A stretch of DNA of 44,264 nucleotides. Origin: Phycisphaerales bacterium (GTDB lineage Bacteria > Planctomycetota > Phycisphaerae > Phycisphaerales > UBA1924). Where the stretch lies: the NCBI GenBank assembly GCA_017642965.1, contig JAEPOJ010000010.1, forward strand, positions 1-44,264. Reading direction: 5' to 3'. Of this stretch, positions 24,810 to 32,393 are shown piece by piece. Each line of letters begins with the position of its first letter. Position 1 is the first letter of the stretch. The notes beneath the pieces were generated by a model. That model was not told the DNA's origin, ran no database searches, and saw nothing but the letters and a program-made list of their open reading frames with translations. A program made the position numbers and the translations under genes.

Positions 24810-25307
24810 ATGAGTACCGTCATTACCGCCATATTTGAATCGAACGATAACGCAGCCGGCGCACTCGAGACACTGGTCGCCCATGGATTCGACAGCGGGG
24901 ACATCAGTCTCATCGCTTCGGAACAGTTCGACCGCGAGTCTTTCGGCGTGGAAACACACAGCAAGCTCGCCGAGGGTGCCGCTATCGGCGCGGGTGCCGG
25001 CGGTGCTGCCGGTGCCGTTGTTGCCGGCCTCACCACCGTGGGCGCGATCGCGACCGGCGGGCTGGGTGTCGTCGCCGCGGGGCCGATCGTTGCCGCGCTG
25101 GCCGGTGCCGGCGCTGGTGCCGCGGGCGGCTCAGTCCTGGGCGGGCTGATCGGCTCAACGATCCCAGAGCACGAGATCAAGCACTATGAGGACGCGCTCG
25201 ATAAGGGCCACGTCATGGTTGGTGTGGACTGTGAGACGAGCGACCAGTGCGACAAGGCCAAGGACATCTTCGAGCAGTTCAACGCCGAGAAGATTTCTCA
25301 CGCCTGA
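24810..25307 (+). CDS. YflT/general stress-like protein with Gly/Ala-rich hydrophobic core
   Basis: The 165-residue protein begins with a ferredoxin-like domain (TVITAIFESNDNAAGALETL) typical of the heat-induced YflT/general-stress 17M family. Its middle (residues 55-115) is a long Gly/Ala/Val-rich stretch with two to three possible membrane-inserting segments, and it ends in a soluble domain (EHEIKHYEDALDKGHVMVGV). The ATG at 24810 is preceded by a strong GAGGAGG site. It is directly followed by a YciF-like gene, a pairing known from stress-induced gene sets. Biochemical role unknown. Confidence 0.75.
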   Translation: MSTVITAIFESNDNAAGALETLVAHGFDSGDISLIASEQFDRESFGVETHSKLAEGAAIGAGAGGAAGAVVAGLTTVGAIATGGLGVVAAGPIVAALAGAGAGAAGGSVLGGLIGSTIPEHEIKHYEDALDKGHVMVGVDCETSDQCDKAKDIFEQFNAEKISHA

Positions 25308-25353
25308 CTCAACCCCGCACACCGCACCACAACACCAGCAAAGGAGACGCGAT

Positions 25354-25863
25354 ATGTCAGTCAAACTCGACGCACTCAACAAGGTCTTTGTTGCACAGCT
25401 CAAAGACATGTACAGCGCTGAAAAACAGCTGCTCGAAGCGCTGCCCCGAATGCGAGATGCCGCGACCAACAGCAAGCTCAAGTCCGCGTTCGACGAGCAC
25501 CTCAAGGAAACGCAGGGCCAGATCGGTCGTCTTGAAGGCATCTTCAAGACCCTCGATTTCGAGCCGGGCGGTCACAGGTGCAAGGCGATGGAGGGCCTGA
25601 TTGAGGAGGCCAAGGAGATCATCGATGAGGACGGCGAGCCCGAAGCCAAGGACGCCGCACTCATCTGTGCCGCGCAAAAGGTGGAGCACTACGAGATCGC
25701 GACGTACGGCTCGCTGCGTGCGTACGCGCGAGTGCTCGATGACGATGAGTCCTACAAGCTTCTGCATAAGACGCTCGAGGAAGAACGCAGCGCAGACTCG
25801 CTGCTGACGGACCTCGCCGAGAACACGATCAATCGGCTTGCGATGCTCGCGGCCGCGAACTGA
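25354..25863 (+). CDS. YciF-like ferritin-fold stress protein (DUF892)
   Basis: The 169-residue protein has the four-helix ferritin-like fold of the YciE/YciF family. Conserved points are LKDMYSAEKQLLEALPRM (helix 1), AFDEHLKETQGQIGRLE (helix 2), KVEHYEIATYGSLRAYA (helix 3) and LEEERSADSLLTDLAE (helix 4), which supply Glu and His residues for a possible di-metal site. Members are induced by osmotic or general stress; the reaction is not established. AAGGAG precedes the ATG. It follows the YflT-like gene by 46 bases and ends in a clear terminator, so the two form a stress operon. Confidence 0.9.
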   Translation: MSVKLDALNKVFVAQLKDMYSAEKQLLEALPRMRDAATNSKLKSAFDEHLKETQGQIGRLEGIFKTLDFEPGGHRCKAMEGLIEEAKEIIDEDGEPEAKDAALICAAQKVEHYEIATYGSLRAYARVLDDDESYKLLHKTLEEERSADSLLTDLAENTINRLAMLAAAN

Positions 25864-25887
25864 TCGCTACTCCAACTCAACTCCGGG

Positions 25888-25924
25888 CACCCGCGCATGT
25901 TACGACCGTGCGCGGGTGTTTTTT
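25888..25924 (+). terminator. Intrinsic terminator after the YciF-like gene
   Basis: CACCCGCGCA (25888-25897) pairs perfectly with TGCGCGGGTG (25909-25918), loop of 11 bases, followed by six T residues (25919-25924). Confidence 0.9.
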
Positions 25925-25928
25925 GCAC

Positions 25929-27806
25929 TTATCTTCGGTCGAAGAGCTTCTCAAGCTCCGCGATTGTGAGCCGAACCGTCGTCGGACGCCCGTGCGGGCA
26001 CGAGCCCGACCGTTCCTGCTCCTCCCGGAGGCGCATGATCGCTGCGAGTTCGTCCTCGCTGAGCGCATCCCCCGCCTTGATCGCAGCCTTGCACGCCATC
26101 ATGTCGAGGACCTCGTGCAGGGCTTCCTCAGAATCGGGGACGAAGCCGTCGGCGTCGATGCGTTCGAAGAGCTCAGCCATGAAGGGCTCGGGCTCGACCT
26201 TGCGTGACAGCAGGAAGCTCGGCACGGAGTGGACACCCACGCTCTGGGGCCCAATCGGAGCCGCCTGGATCCCGATCCGCTCAAGCAGCGGCATGAGCTC
26301 ATCGAATACATCGACGACGCCGGAGGGCACGTCCAGAACGATCGGCATCAGCAGCGCCTGCTGCTCCAAGGCACCGTTGCCGGTCACCCTGGCGAGGAGC
26401 TTGTTGAACATCACACGCTCGTGCAACGCGTGCTGGTCGATGATGAGCACCCCTCGCTCGTCCTGCGCGAGCAGGTAGCTGGAATGAACCTGGAGCACCT
26501 GGTCTACGCGTCGGACACGCGGTAGCTCACCCGGTTCAAGGGCGGGCGGGGCAAAGCCGACTTGTGAGGGGATCACCGTGGGTGTGCGCTCGAGCACCTC
26601 GCGGATCGAGTTACGAACACTGGGTTCGTCTCGGGACTGCTCAGGGGCGTTGCGGATGAACTCGACAAGCTCATCGGTCTGCTTCTCGATCGCCTTCGCC
26701 CGCTCGACCGGGTCGATCGATTGGGTGAGGGCGCTGCCAAACTCGGGCAGACGCTGGGCGATGGTCGGCGTCACGTCGGCCCGCTGGAGTGCATCACGCA
26801 CGCCGTGGTAGATCGCCCGGTGGACCATGGACTGGTCTCGGAAGCGCACCTCCAGCTTGGCAGGGTGGACGTTGACATCGACCGCGGAGGGCGACATCTC
26901 GATCATGAGCACCGCCGTGGGGTGACGCCCGGGCTCAATCAGGCCTCGGTACGCCTCTCGGATCGCGTGCTGAACCGTCTTGTCACGTATCGTGCGCCCG
27001 TTCAGGAACACGTGCTGCCCCTTTGAGTTGGACCGTGCGATCGAGGGCAGCCCCACCAGACCCCACACGAGGATGCCCCGCGCATCATCGAAACGATCCA
27101 CGGAGACCTCGAGCAGCTGATCGCTCAGCTCGGTTCCCACGATCGCCAATGCTCTCTCCCGGGGCGATTGTCCCAGCGGGAGGTCCAGCTTGACCTTTCC
27201 ATCACCGACACACCGGAATGCGATCGAGGGATTCGCCATCGCCAGATCCCGCAGCCACTCGACACAGCGGGTCTGCTCCGTTGTGTTCGTGCGAAGGAAC
27301 TTCCGACGGGCCGGCGTATTAAAGAACAGGTTACGGACCTCGATCGTGGTCCCGACAGGGCAGCCGACCGGACGCGGCTCGCCGATCGACTCGCCCTCCG
27401 CCTCGATGATGCGTCCTTCGTCCTCACCAGTGGCGTGCGAGCGGATCGTCACACGCGAGACCGAGGTGATCGATGCGAGCGCCTCACCGCGGAATCCCAT
27501 CGTACCGATCCGGTCCAGATCCTCTGCCTGGCTGATTTTGCTCGTTGCGTGCGGGGTCAGCGCGAGGGTCATCTGCTCGGGCGCGATCCCGTGACCGTTG
27601 TCGGAGATCCTGATCAGCTCTACGCCGCCCTGTTCCAGCTCAACTGAGATCCGTGTCGCCCCGGCATCGATCGAGTTCTCCACGAGCTCCTTGAGTACAG
27701 AGGCAGGGCGCTCGATCACCTCGCCCGCCGCGATCTGGTTCACGAGCAGCGCGGAGAGCTTGCGGATCTGCGTCCGCTGTGCCTTTTGATCTTCGATCGC
27801 ACGCAT
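25929..27806 (-). CDS. mutL: DNA mismatch repair protein MutL
   Basis: MutL couples mismatch recognition by MutS to strand incision. The 625-residue protein has the GHKL ATPase (NQIAAGEV, KELVENSIDAGA near residues 39-50, DNGHGI at 69-74, GFRGEAL) and a C-terminal domain. The endonuclease motif DQHA-x2-E-x4-E reads DQHALHERVMFN, so the last acidic position is Asn. ACKAAIKAGD and CPHGRPT, which help bind metal, are retained. It is thus an endonuclease-type MutL with one altered residue. Start ATG 27806 is chosen because TACAGT lies six bases upstream; a longer frame exists. No mutS is in the window. Confidence 0.95.
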   Translation of the reverse strand: MRAIEDQKAQRTQIRKLSALLVNQIAAGEVIERPASVLKELVENSIDAGATRISVELEQGGVELIRISDNGHGIAPEQMTLALTPHATSKISQAEDLDRIGTMGFRGEALASITSVSRVTIRSHATGEDEGRIIEAEGESIGEPRPVGCPVGTTIEVRNLFFNTPARRKFLRTNTTEQTRCVEWLRDLAMANPSIAFRCVGDGKVKLDLPLGQSPRERALAIVGTELSDQLLEVSVDRFDDARGILVWGLVGLPSIARSNSKGQHVFLNGRTIRDKTVQHAIREAYRGLIEPGRHPTAVLMIEMSPSAVDVNVHPAKLEVRFRDQSMVHRAIYHGVRDALQRADVTPTIAQRLPEFGSALTQSIDPVERAKAIEKQTDELVEFIRNAPEQSRDEPSVRNSIREVLERTPTVIPSQVGFAPPALEPGELPRVRRVDQVLQVHSSYLLAQDERGVLIIDQHALHERVMFNKLLARVTGNGALEQQALLMPIVLDVPSGVVDVFDELMPLLERIGIQAAPIGPQSVGVHSVPSFLLSRKVEPEPFMAELFERIDADGFVPDSEEALHEVLDMMACKAAIKAGDALSEDELAAIMRLREEQERSGSCPHGRPTTVRLTIAELEKLFDRR

Positions 27807-27812
27807 CACAGA

Positions 27813-27818
27813 ACTGTA
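27813..27818 (-). promoter_or_regulatory. -10-like box before mutL
   Basis: On the minus strand TACAGT lies six bases before the mutL ATG, with no Shine-Dalgarno sequence: a probable leaderless transcript. Confidence 0.45.
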
Positions 27819-27895
27819 CACACGCCTCCTCAGAAAAGGCGTCAAAGCCGGGCAAAATGAGTCCTCTCCACGATGAGTTGCCCGCCTCAACGCGA

Positions 27896-27901
27896 TACCA
27901 T
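27896..27901 (+). promoter_or_regulatory. -10-like box before the HIT gene
   Basis: TACCAT lies six bases before the ATG at 27908 with no Shine-Dalgarno sequence. The local context GATACCAT is the same as before atpZ. Confidence 0.45.
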
Positions 27902-27907
27902 GCTGGC

Positions 27908-28330
27908 ATGAGTGACACCATTTTTTCCAAGATCATCCGCGGCGAGATCCCCTCACACAAGGTCTACGAGGACGATCACGTCATCGCGATCCTCGATATC
28001 GCGCCGCTCTCGAAGGGGCATACGCTCGTCATCCCGAAGGAGCCGGCCACAACGCTGCACGAGCTCGGGGATGACCAGGCCGCCGCGGTCGGGCGGGTCC
28101 TCCCACGGATCGCCCGGGCGATCATGAAGGTCACCGGCGCTTCGGCGTACAACGTGCTTCAGAACAACGGCGAGGCGGCGGGGCAGGCGGTGATGCACGT
28201 CCACTTCCACATCATTCCTTGCGTTCCGGGAAGCGATACGGGAGAAGGGCTCGACAAGGAATGGAACCCGACCTCACCATCGCAAGATGAGCTTCTTGAG
28301 GTCGGCAAGCAGATCAAACGCCTGCTCTAA
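27908..28330 (+). CDS. HIT-family nucleotide-binding protein (HinT-like)
   Basis: The 140-residue protein is a histidine-triad hydrolase or transferase acting on nucleoside phosphoramidates or dinucleotides. Key parts are the N-terminal TIFSKIIRGEIPSHKVYEDD, AILDIAPLSKGHTLVIPK in pieces (DIAPLSKGHTLVIPK) and the triad HVHFHIIP near residue 100. This order and length fit the HinT/protein kinase C inhibitor-like branch. ATG 27908 is preferred to upstream codons because of the -10-like box. It diverges from mutL across about 100 bases and converges on birA. Confidence 0.93.
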   Translation: MSDTIFSKIIRGEIPSHKVYEDDHVIAILDIAPLSKGHTLVIPKEPATTLHELGDDQAAAVGRVLPRIARAIMKVTGASAYNVLQNNGEAAGQAVMHVHFHIIPCVPGSDTGEGLDKEWNPTSPSQDELLEVGKQIKRLL

Positions 28331-28340
28331 GATCTGGGGG

Positions 28341-29162
28341 TCAGTCGGAAGCCAGCTCGCCGTCGAATGAGCGGACGTGCTGAGTCTGCGCGATCGGTAG
28401 GGTGTGGTAGTTGCCGGCGGACTCGATCGTGATCGATCCGAGCGGGTCCATGTGCTCAACGATGCCGGTGTAGACGGTATTGTTGTAGCGGAATACCCGT
28501 TCGGTGCCGACCATCGCGTTGTAGTGCTCGTAATACTCACGGACCGCGTTCGGATCGCACGGGCGGAGCCACTCCGTGAGTGACTCGATCAGGCTGCACA
28601 CCAGATCGAGACGAGAAACGCTCACACCTAGGCCGAGGAACGAAACAGCGCGAGAGCGGAACTCGGGAGACCAGTCCCGCTCGGCCTGTGTGCAGTTGAT
28701 ACCGATACCGACGAGCGTGAGCCCATCGACCTTCTCGATGAGGACACCGCCGATCTTTCGTTCTCGATCATCCTCGAGCACGACGATATCGTTCGGCCAT
28801 TTGATCGCCACCCGGACGGTCCTGGGCATGAAGGACGCGATCGTCTCATGAACGGCGCATGCAACGCACGCTGAGAATGCCGTAGCGTCGATGCAGCACG
28901 GGTCGATCACGAACGTGCAAGGCAGTGTCGCCCGATCGCCGTCGTGCCATCGCCTCCCGAAGGAGCCGCGCCCGTTGTTCTGCTTCGATGCGATGACAAG
29001 CAGGCCGTGCTGACGCCGCGCGAACCGGATCGCGGCGTGCTGGGTGGTGTCTGTAGATTCGATTACCACAACGCGCTGCACCACGCAGTCCGGCTTCCGG
29101 CTCATGAGCGTGTCGATTCGCCCTGCCCAGGACGAGATGTCTTCGTTTCTTGGCTGAAACAT
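28341..29162 (-). CDS. birA: Biotin--[acetyl-CoA-carboxylase] ligase, no DNA-binding domain
   Basis: The enzyme activates biotin to biotinyl-AMP and attaches it to carboxyl-carrier protein. The 273-residue chain has IESTDTT (residues 35-41), the biotin-AMP loop GRGSFGRRW (64-72), KWPND (121-125) and GGVLIEK, then a small C-terminal beta domain. The N-terminal helix-turn-helix of the E. coli repressor form is absent, so it is a group I ligase without operator binding. A second possible start is Met20. It begins 29 bases after the nadC stop on the same strand, so the two are probably an operon. No accB/accC genes are seen here. Confidence 0.9.
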   Translation of the reverse strand: MFQPRNEDISSWAGRIDTLMSRKPDCVVQRVVVIESTDTTQHAAIRFARRQHGLLVIASKQNNGRGSFGRRWHDGDRATLPCTFVIDPCCIDATAFSACVACAVHETIASFMPRTVRVAIKWPNDIVVLEDDRERKIGGVLIEKVDGLTLVGIGINCTQAERDWSPEFRSRAVSFLGLGVSVSRLDLVCSLIESLTEWLRPCDPNAVREYYEHYNAMVGTERVFRYNNTVYTGIVEHMDPLGSITIESAGNYHTLPIAQTQHVRSFDGELASD

Positions 29163-29191
29163 CGAAACCCCACGAACAGTGCGGGGAGTCG

Positions 29192-30151
29192 TCAGGCCCC
29201 CGCCGATACGGAATCCAGCCCGAGATCTATGCTCTGGGCCTGATGTGTCAGGGAACCGACGCTGATCCGCTCGACGCCAGTCTCAGCAATCGCGCGAACG
29301 GTGCGTTGGTTCACACCGCCAGACGCCTCAAGAAGCACCCGAACTCCGCTCTCATCGCGGATCGCGACGGCTTCTCGCAGCATCTCAGGTGTCATGTTGT
29401 CGAGGAGAACAATGTCCCCCATCCCTGACTCGGCACTGAGAACCGCTCTGAGCTGGTCCAACGAATCGACCTCGACCTGCACAAACCAGATCGGCGCATC
29501 ACTGCCTGTCATGGTGTACGTCAGATCAGGGAGCTTGGTTGCAAGTTCCTTCTCAGACAATCCCGCGATGTGATTATCCTTGATAAGAACCGCATCGTGG
29601 AGCCCCATCCGGTGGGTCGTGCCCCCCCCGCACCGCACAGCGTACTTCTCCAGAACACGCAGCCCGGGTGTGGTCTTGCGTGTATCACAGATCTTCGCGC
29701 TCGTCCCAGCGACCAGATCCACGTACGCGCTGGTGAGGGTTGCGATGCCGCACATCCGCGAGAGCAGGTTCAGCATCGTTCGTTCCATCGCTACGATCTC
29801 GCGTGCGTTCCCTTTTAGACGCGCCATCGTCACCCCTGCACGCACCGCATCACCGTCGCGGAGCATGATCTCGTGCTCGATGTCATTCTCAGCGCTGAAA
29901 ACCGCGATCAGATCCGGCATAAACGCGAGCCCGGCCGCGATCCCGTCCTGACGGGCCCTGAGCAGTACCTCTCGCGTATCGCTGGGAGCGAACATGAGTT
30001 CGCCGGTGAGGTCGCGAGCGGGTACGCCCATGTCCTCATCCCTCGCGAGGTTGAGCAGGCGATCGATGAACCCGCCACGGCGCAGCTGTTGCGCGAAGTC
30101 GTTGAGTGACAGATCGTTGGGATCAGACAGCCGATGACGTGCGCTCTGCAT
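29192..30151 (-). CDS. nadC: Nicotinate-nucleotide pyrophosphorylase (carboxylating)
   Basis: NadC converts quinolinate and PRPP to nicotinate mononucleotide in NAD synthesis. The 319-residue protein has RTMLNLLSRMCGIAT, DTRKTTPGLRVLEKYAV and GGGTTHRMGLHDAVLIKDNH in pieces (GGGTTHRMGL, AVLIKDNH), plus EVEVDSL-type metal/phosphate site VQVEVDSLDQ and the C-terminal EASGGV...SVGSLTHQ. The 30-residue N-terminal extension is slightly longer than usual. ATG 30151 is chosen over a TTG two codons upstream because TACGAT lies five bases before the ATG. An eight-G run encodes part of CGGGTT. It is followed by birA. Confidence 0.95.
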   Translation of the reverse strand: MQSARHRLSDPNDLSLNDFAQQLRRGGFIDRLLNLARDEDMGVPARDLTGELMFAPSDTREVLLRARQDGIAAGLAFMPDLIAVFSAENDIEHEIMLRDGDAVRAGVTMARLKGNAREIVAMERTMLNLLSRMCGIATLTSAYVDLVAGTSAKICDTRKTTPGLRVLEKYAVRCGGGTTHRMGLHDAVLIKDNHIAGLSEKELATKLPDLTYTMTGSDAPIWFVQVEVDSLDQLRAVLSAESGMGDIVLLDNMTPEMLREAVAIRDESGVRVLLEASGGVNQRTVRAIAETGVERISVGSLTHQAQSIDLGLDSVSAGA

Positions 30152-30156
30152 GCCCA

Positions 30157-30162
30157 ATCGTA
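30157..30162 (-). promoter_or_regulatory. -10-like box before nadC
   Basis: On the minus strand TACGAT lies five bases before the nadC ATG, with no Shine-Dalgarno sequence: probable leaderless start. Confidence 0.45.
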
Positions 30163-30234
30163 CACACCGAGCGGGTGTCGCCCTAGGATTCGGCTCACAC
30201 GAACTACACGAATCGTCTCGGAAAGGACGTGCTC

Positions 30235-31017
30235 ATGGGTCTGCTCGAAGGCAAAGTCGGTCTGGTCGTCGGGATCGCGAACGATCGCTCATACGCGTGG
30301 CATATCGCTCAGGCGATGCATGAGCAGGGCGCGACAATCGCGTACGCGCACCTGCCCGGCGACAAGAACGCCCGCCGCACCGGAAAAGCCGTCGAGAAAA
30401 TCCATGACAACCCCTGGCTCCACCCCTGCGATGCCGGGAGCGACGAATCACTCGACGATCTCTTCAACGCGTACGCCAAAGATCACGACCGGATGGATTT
30501 CCTGGTCCACTCGATCGCATTCGCGGACCGCGAGTGGCTCCAGCCGGGCATGTTCTCCAAGACCCCGCGCAAGGCCTACCTCGATGCGATCGACATCAGC
30601 GCGTACACGCTATCCGCGATGGCTGGGCGGGCCCAGGATCAGATGGCCAAGAGCGGCGGCGGATCCATCATGGCGATGTCCTACTACGGCGCCGAAAAGG
30701 TCGTCCCCGGGTACAACATCATGGGGGTTGCGAAGGCGGCTCTCGAGTCCACGGCACGCTATCTCGCCTACGAGCTGGGTGAGCACGGGATCCGCGTGAA
30801 CACGATCTCCGGCGGATTCCTCCGTACCCTCGCATCCTCGGCCGTCGGAGGCACCGACAAGATGGATGATGCGGCCAAGGAGAAGGCCCCGCTCCGGCGC
30901 GGCGTCGAGGGTGGCGATGTCGGCAAGACAGCGGTCTACCTCGCCTCGGACCTGAGCTCGGGCGTCACCGGCGAGAACATCTATGTGGATTGCGGCATTA
31001 ACACGCTCGGTGCCTAA
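30235..31017 (+). CDS. fabI: Enoyl-[acyl-carrier-protein] reductase (FabI type)
   Basis: FabI performs the last reduction of each fatty-acid elongation cycle. The 260-residue protein is a short-chain dehydrogenase variant: N-terminal GLVVGIANDRSYAWHIA cofactor site, DFLVHSIAFA, and the FabI-specific Tyr160-x6-Lys167 (YNIMGVAK). The C-terminal NTISGGFLRTLAS and TGENIYVDCG match the family. A GTG two codons upstream is possible, but AAAGGA is better placed for ATG 30235. It diverges from nadC. Triclosan-type inhibitors act on this family, but sensitivity cannot be read from the sequence. Confidence 0.95.
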   Translation: MGLLEGKVGLVVGIANDRSYAWHIAQAMHEQGATIAYAHLPGDKNARRTGKAVEKIHDNPWLHPCDAGSDESLDDLFNAYAKDHDRMDFLVHSIAFADREWLQPGMFSKTPRKAYLDAIDISAYTLSAMAGRAQDQMAKSGGGSIMAMSYYGAEKVVPGYNIMGVAKAALESTARYLAYELGEHGIRVNTISGGFLRTLASSAVGGTDKMDDAAKEKAPLRRGVEGGDVGKTAVYLASDLSSGVTGENIYVDCGINTLGA

Positions 31018-31097
31018 GCCGCAGGATCCTTCAATCAGCCCGAATATATAGCAAACAAATATGCACATTCGGCATGTTTTGCTGGTCGTGCATGGGG

Positions 31098-31103
31098 TAT
31101 ATA
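31098..31103 (+). promoter_or_regulatory. -10 box before a small charged protein
   Basis: TATATA lies six bases before the ATG at 31110. The 90 bases around it are the most AT-rich intergenic stretch in the window. Confidence 0.5.
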
Positions 31104-31109
31104 ACCGAT

Positions 31110-31409
31110 ATGTTGGGTATGACCGGAGCAGTCAACAATCTGGCGTCAAGCCTGGCAGGCAACCCCGTCGCTGCAAAGCAGGCGCAGAAGGCCAAATCGA
31201 GCAAGGAGTTCGAGAAGGCCCTGAAACGCCGGCGTGCGCAGGATGAGTACGTCGCCCAGGTCGAACAGACCGAGCAAATCGATGCTGTTCGCAAGCTCGC
31301 GGACGCGGATCAGGAAGACGCCCGCGAAGATCGGGAGCAGCAGTCCGGTTACGCGCCGCACGCGCAGCATCGACCCCGAACCCCCGGGCGTCTTGATCTG
31401 AACGCCTGA
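31110..31409 (+). CDS. Small charged protein of unknown function
   Basis: A 99-residue protein with a short hydrophobic N-terminus (LGMTGAVNNLASSLAGN) and then a highly charged, helix-forming region (KSSKEFEKALKRRRAQDEYV, AVRKLADADQEDAREDREQ) that could form a coiled coil. It ends in RLDLNA after a proline/histidine stretch. No family is recognised. Support for it being real is the -10 box TATATA six bases before ATG 31110, normal codon use and a defined gap on both sides. An in-frame ATG at 31074 lies upstream of the box and is less likely. The 16-residue N-terminus is not a clear signal peptide. Confidence 0.55.
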   Translation: MLGMTGAVNNLASSLAGNPVAAKQAQKAKSSKEFEKALKRRRAQDEYVAQVEQTEQIDAVRKLADADQEDAREDREQQSGYAPHAQHRPRTPGRLDLNA

Positions 31410-31430
31410 TCACAGCCTCAGCAAACACAT

Positions 31431-31458
31431 AAAAAACGCGGGCCGGATGACCCGCGTT
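31431..31458 (-). terminator. Intrinsic terminator of the sdhCAB operon
   Basis: AACGCGGG (31435-31442) pairs with CCCGCGTT (31451-31458). On the minus strand the stem is followed by TTTTTT, so it ends transcripts coming from sdhB, 23 bases upstream. Confidence 0.85.
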
Positions 31459-31480
31459 GCTGAACTCGCTGTTCTTGTGA

Positions 31481-32332
31481 TTACTTCTTGCCTTCGAAGA
31501 ATCGCTTGATCGCGTGCACCGTTGTGCCTCGCCCCACCGCGCCGATCGACTCGGTCAGAGGGATGCCCTTGGGGCAGACCTTGACACAGTTCTGCGCATT
31601 CCCGCAGTCGCTGACCCCACCGGGCCCGGAGAGCGCGTCATAGCGATCGCCCTTGAGTCGTTTGCCGGTTCCGTGTTCGTTGAACAGGCGGGCCTGCGAG
31701 ATCGCGTGGGCACCGACGAAGCTTGTATCCCACTTGTCGGAATCTTCTTCCTTGGTGTACTGCGGGCACGCTTCGAGACAGCAGCCGCAGCTCATGCACT
31801 CGGAGAGGGCGTACCGCATCTGCTGGTGATCAGGCGATTCCTTCGGGCCCGCGCCCATGTTGTAGGTGCCGTCGATCGGGACCCATGCCTTGACGCGGGT
31901 GAGCGCGTGGAAGAGGCGGTCACGGTCAACCCACAGGTCGCGGATCACGGGGAACTTGCTCATGGGCTCGAGGGTGATGACGTCGCCTTCAAGCGGGGCG
32001 TACTCATCGATCAGGCACGAGCAGGACTGACGCACCCGACCGTTGATCACCATGGTGCAGGCGCCGCAGACTTCCTCCAGACAGCCCGAGTCCCAGACGA
32101 CGGGCGTGGTCTTGGTGCCGTCGGTTGTGATCGGGTTTGCCGCGATGAGCTTGAGCGAAGAGATGACGTTCGCGCCCTGCTCGACGGGGACCTTGAACGA
32201 TTCCCAGCGGGAGGGCTTGCCCGGCCCGTCGCAGCGTTTGATCTTGAAGATCACGGAGCGCCCCTCCACCGCTTTCTTGCGGTTGGCGCGTCGCATGTCT
32301 GCGTCGTATGCGTGTGCTTCTGCATCACTCAT
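31481..32332 (-). CDS. sdhB: Succinate dehydrogenase iron-sulfur subunit
   Basis: SdhB passes electrons from the flavin to the membrane quinone. The 283-residue protein has the [2Fe-2S] ligands Cys84, Cys89, Cys92 and Cys104 and two further clusters in SCGCCLEACPQ and NCVKVCPKG. Electron path and order follow the normal subunit. The N-terminal 25 residues are an extra charged extension. AAAGGAT lies before ATG 32332; the frame continues upstream but has no ribosome site there. It lies 61 bases after sdhA and is the last gene of the operon. Confidence 0.95.
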   Translation of the reverse strand: MSDAEAHAYDADMRRANRKKAVEGRSVIFKIKRCDGPGKPSRWESFKVPVEQGANVISSLKLIAANPITTDGTKTTPVVWDSGCLEEVCGACTMVINGRVRQSCSCLIDEYAPLEGDVITLEPMSKFPVIRDLWVDRDRLFHALTRVKAWVPIDGTYNMGAGPKESPDHQQMRYALSECMSCGCCLEACPQYTKEEDSDKWDTSFVGAHAISQARLFNEHGTGKRLKGDRYDALSGPGGVSDCGNAQNCVKVCPKGIPLTESIGAVGRGTTVHAIKRFFEGKK

Positions 32333-32393
32333 GGGTCGTATCCTTTCGGTTGCTCCTGCGTTGAGCACCCTGATTCAATCTTGATCGTCCGTC

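Noticed and set aside
29632-29639. Eight-base C run in nadC as a phase-variation tract
   Set aside because: Encodes conserved glycines of the active site (CGGGTT) and is shorter than typical slippery tracts; nadC is unlikely to be switched.
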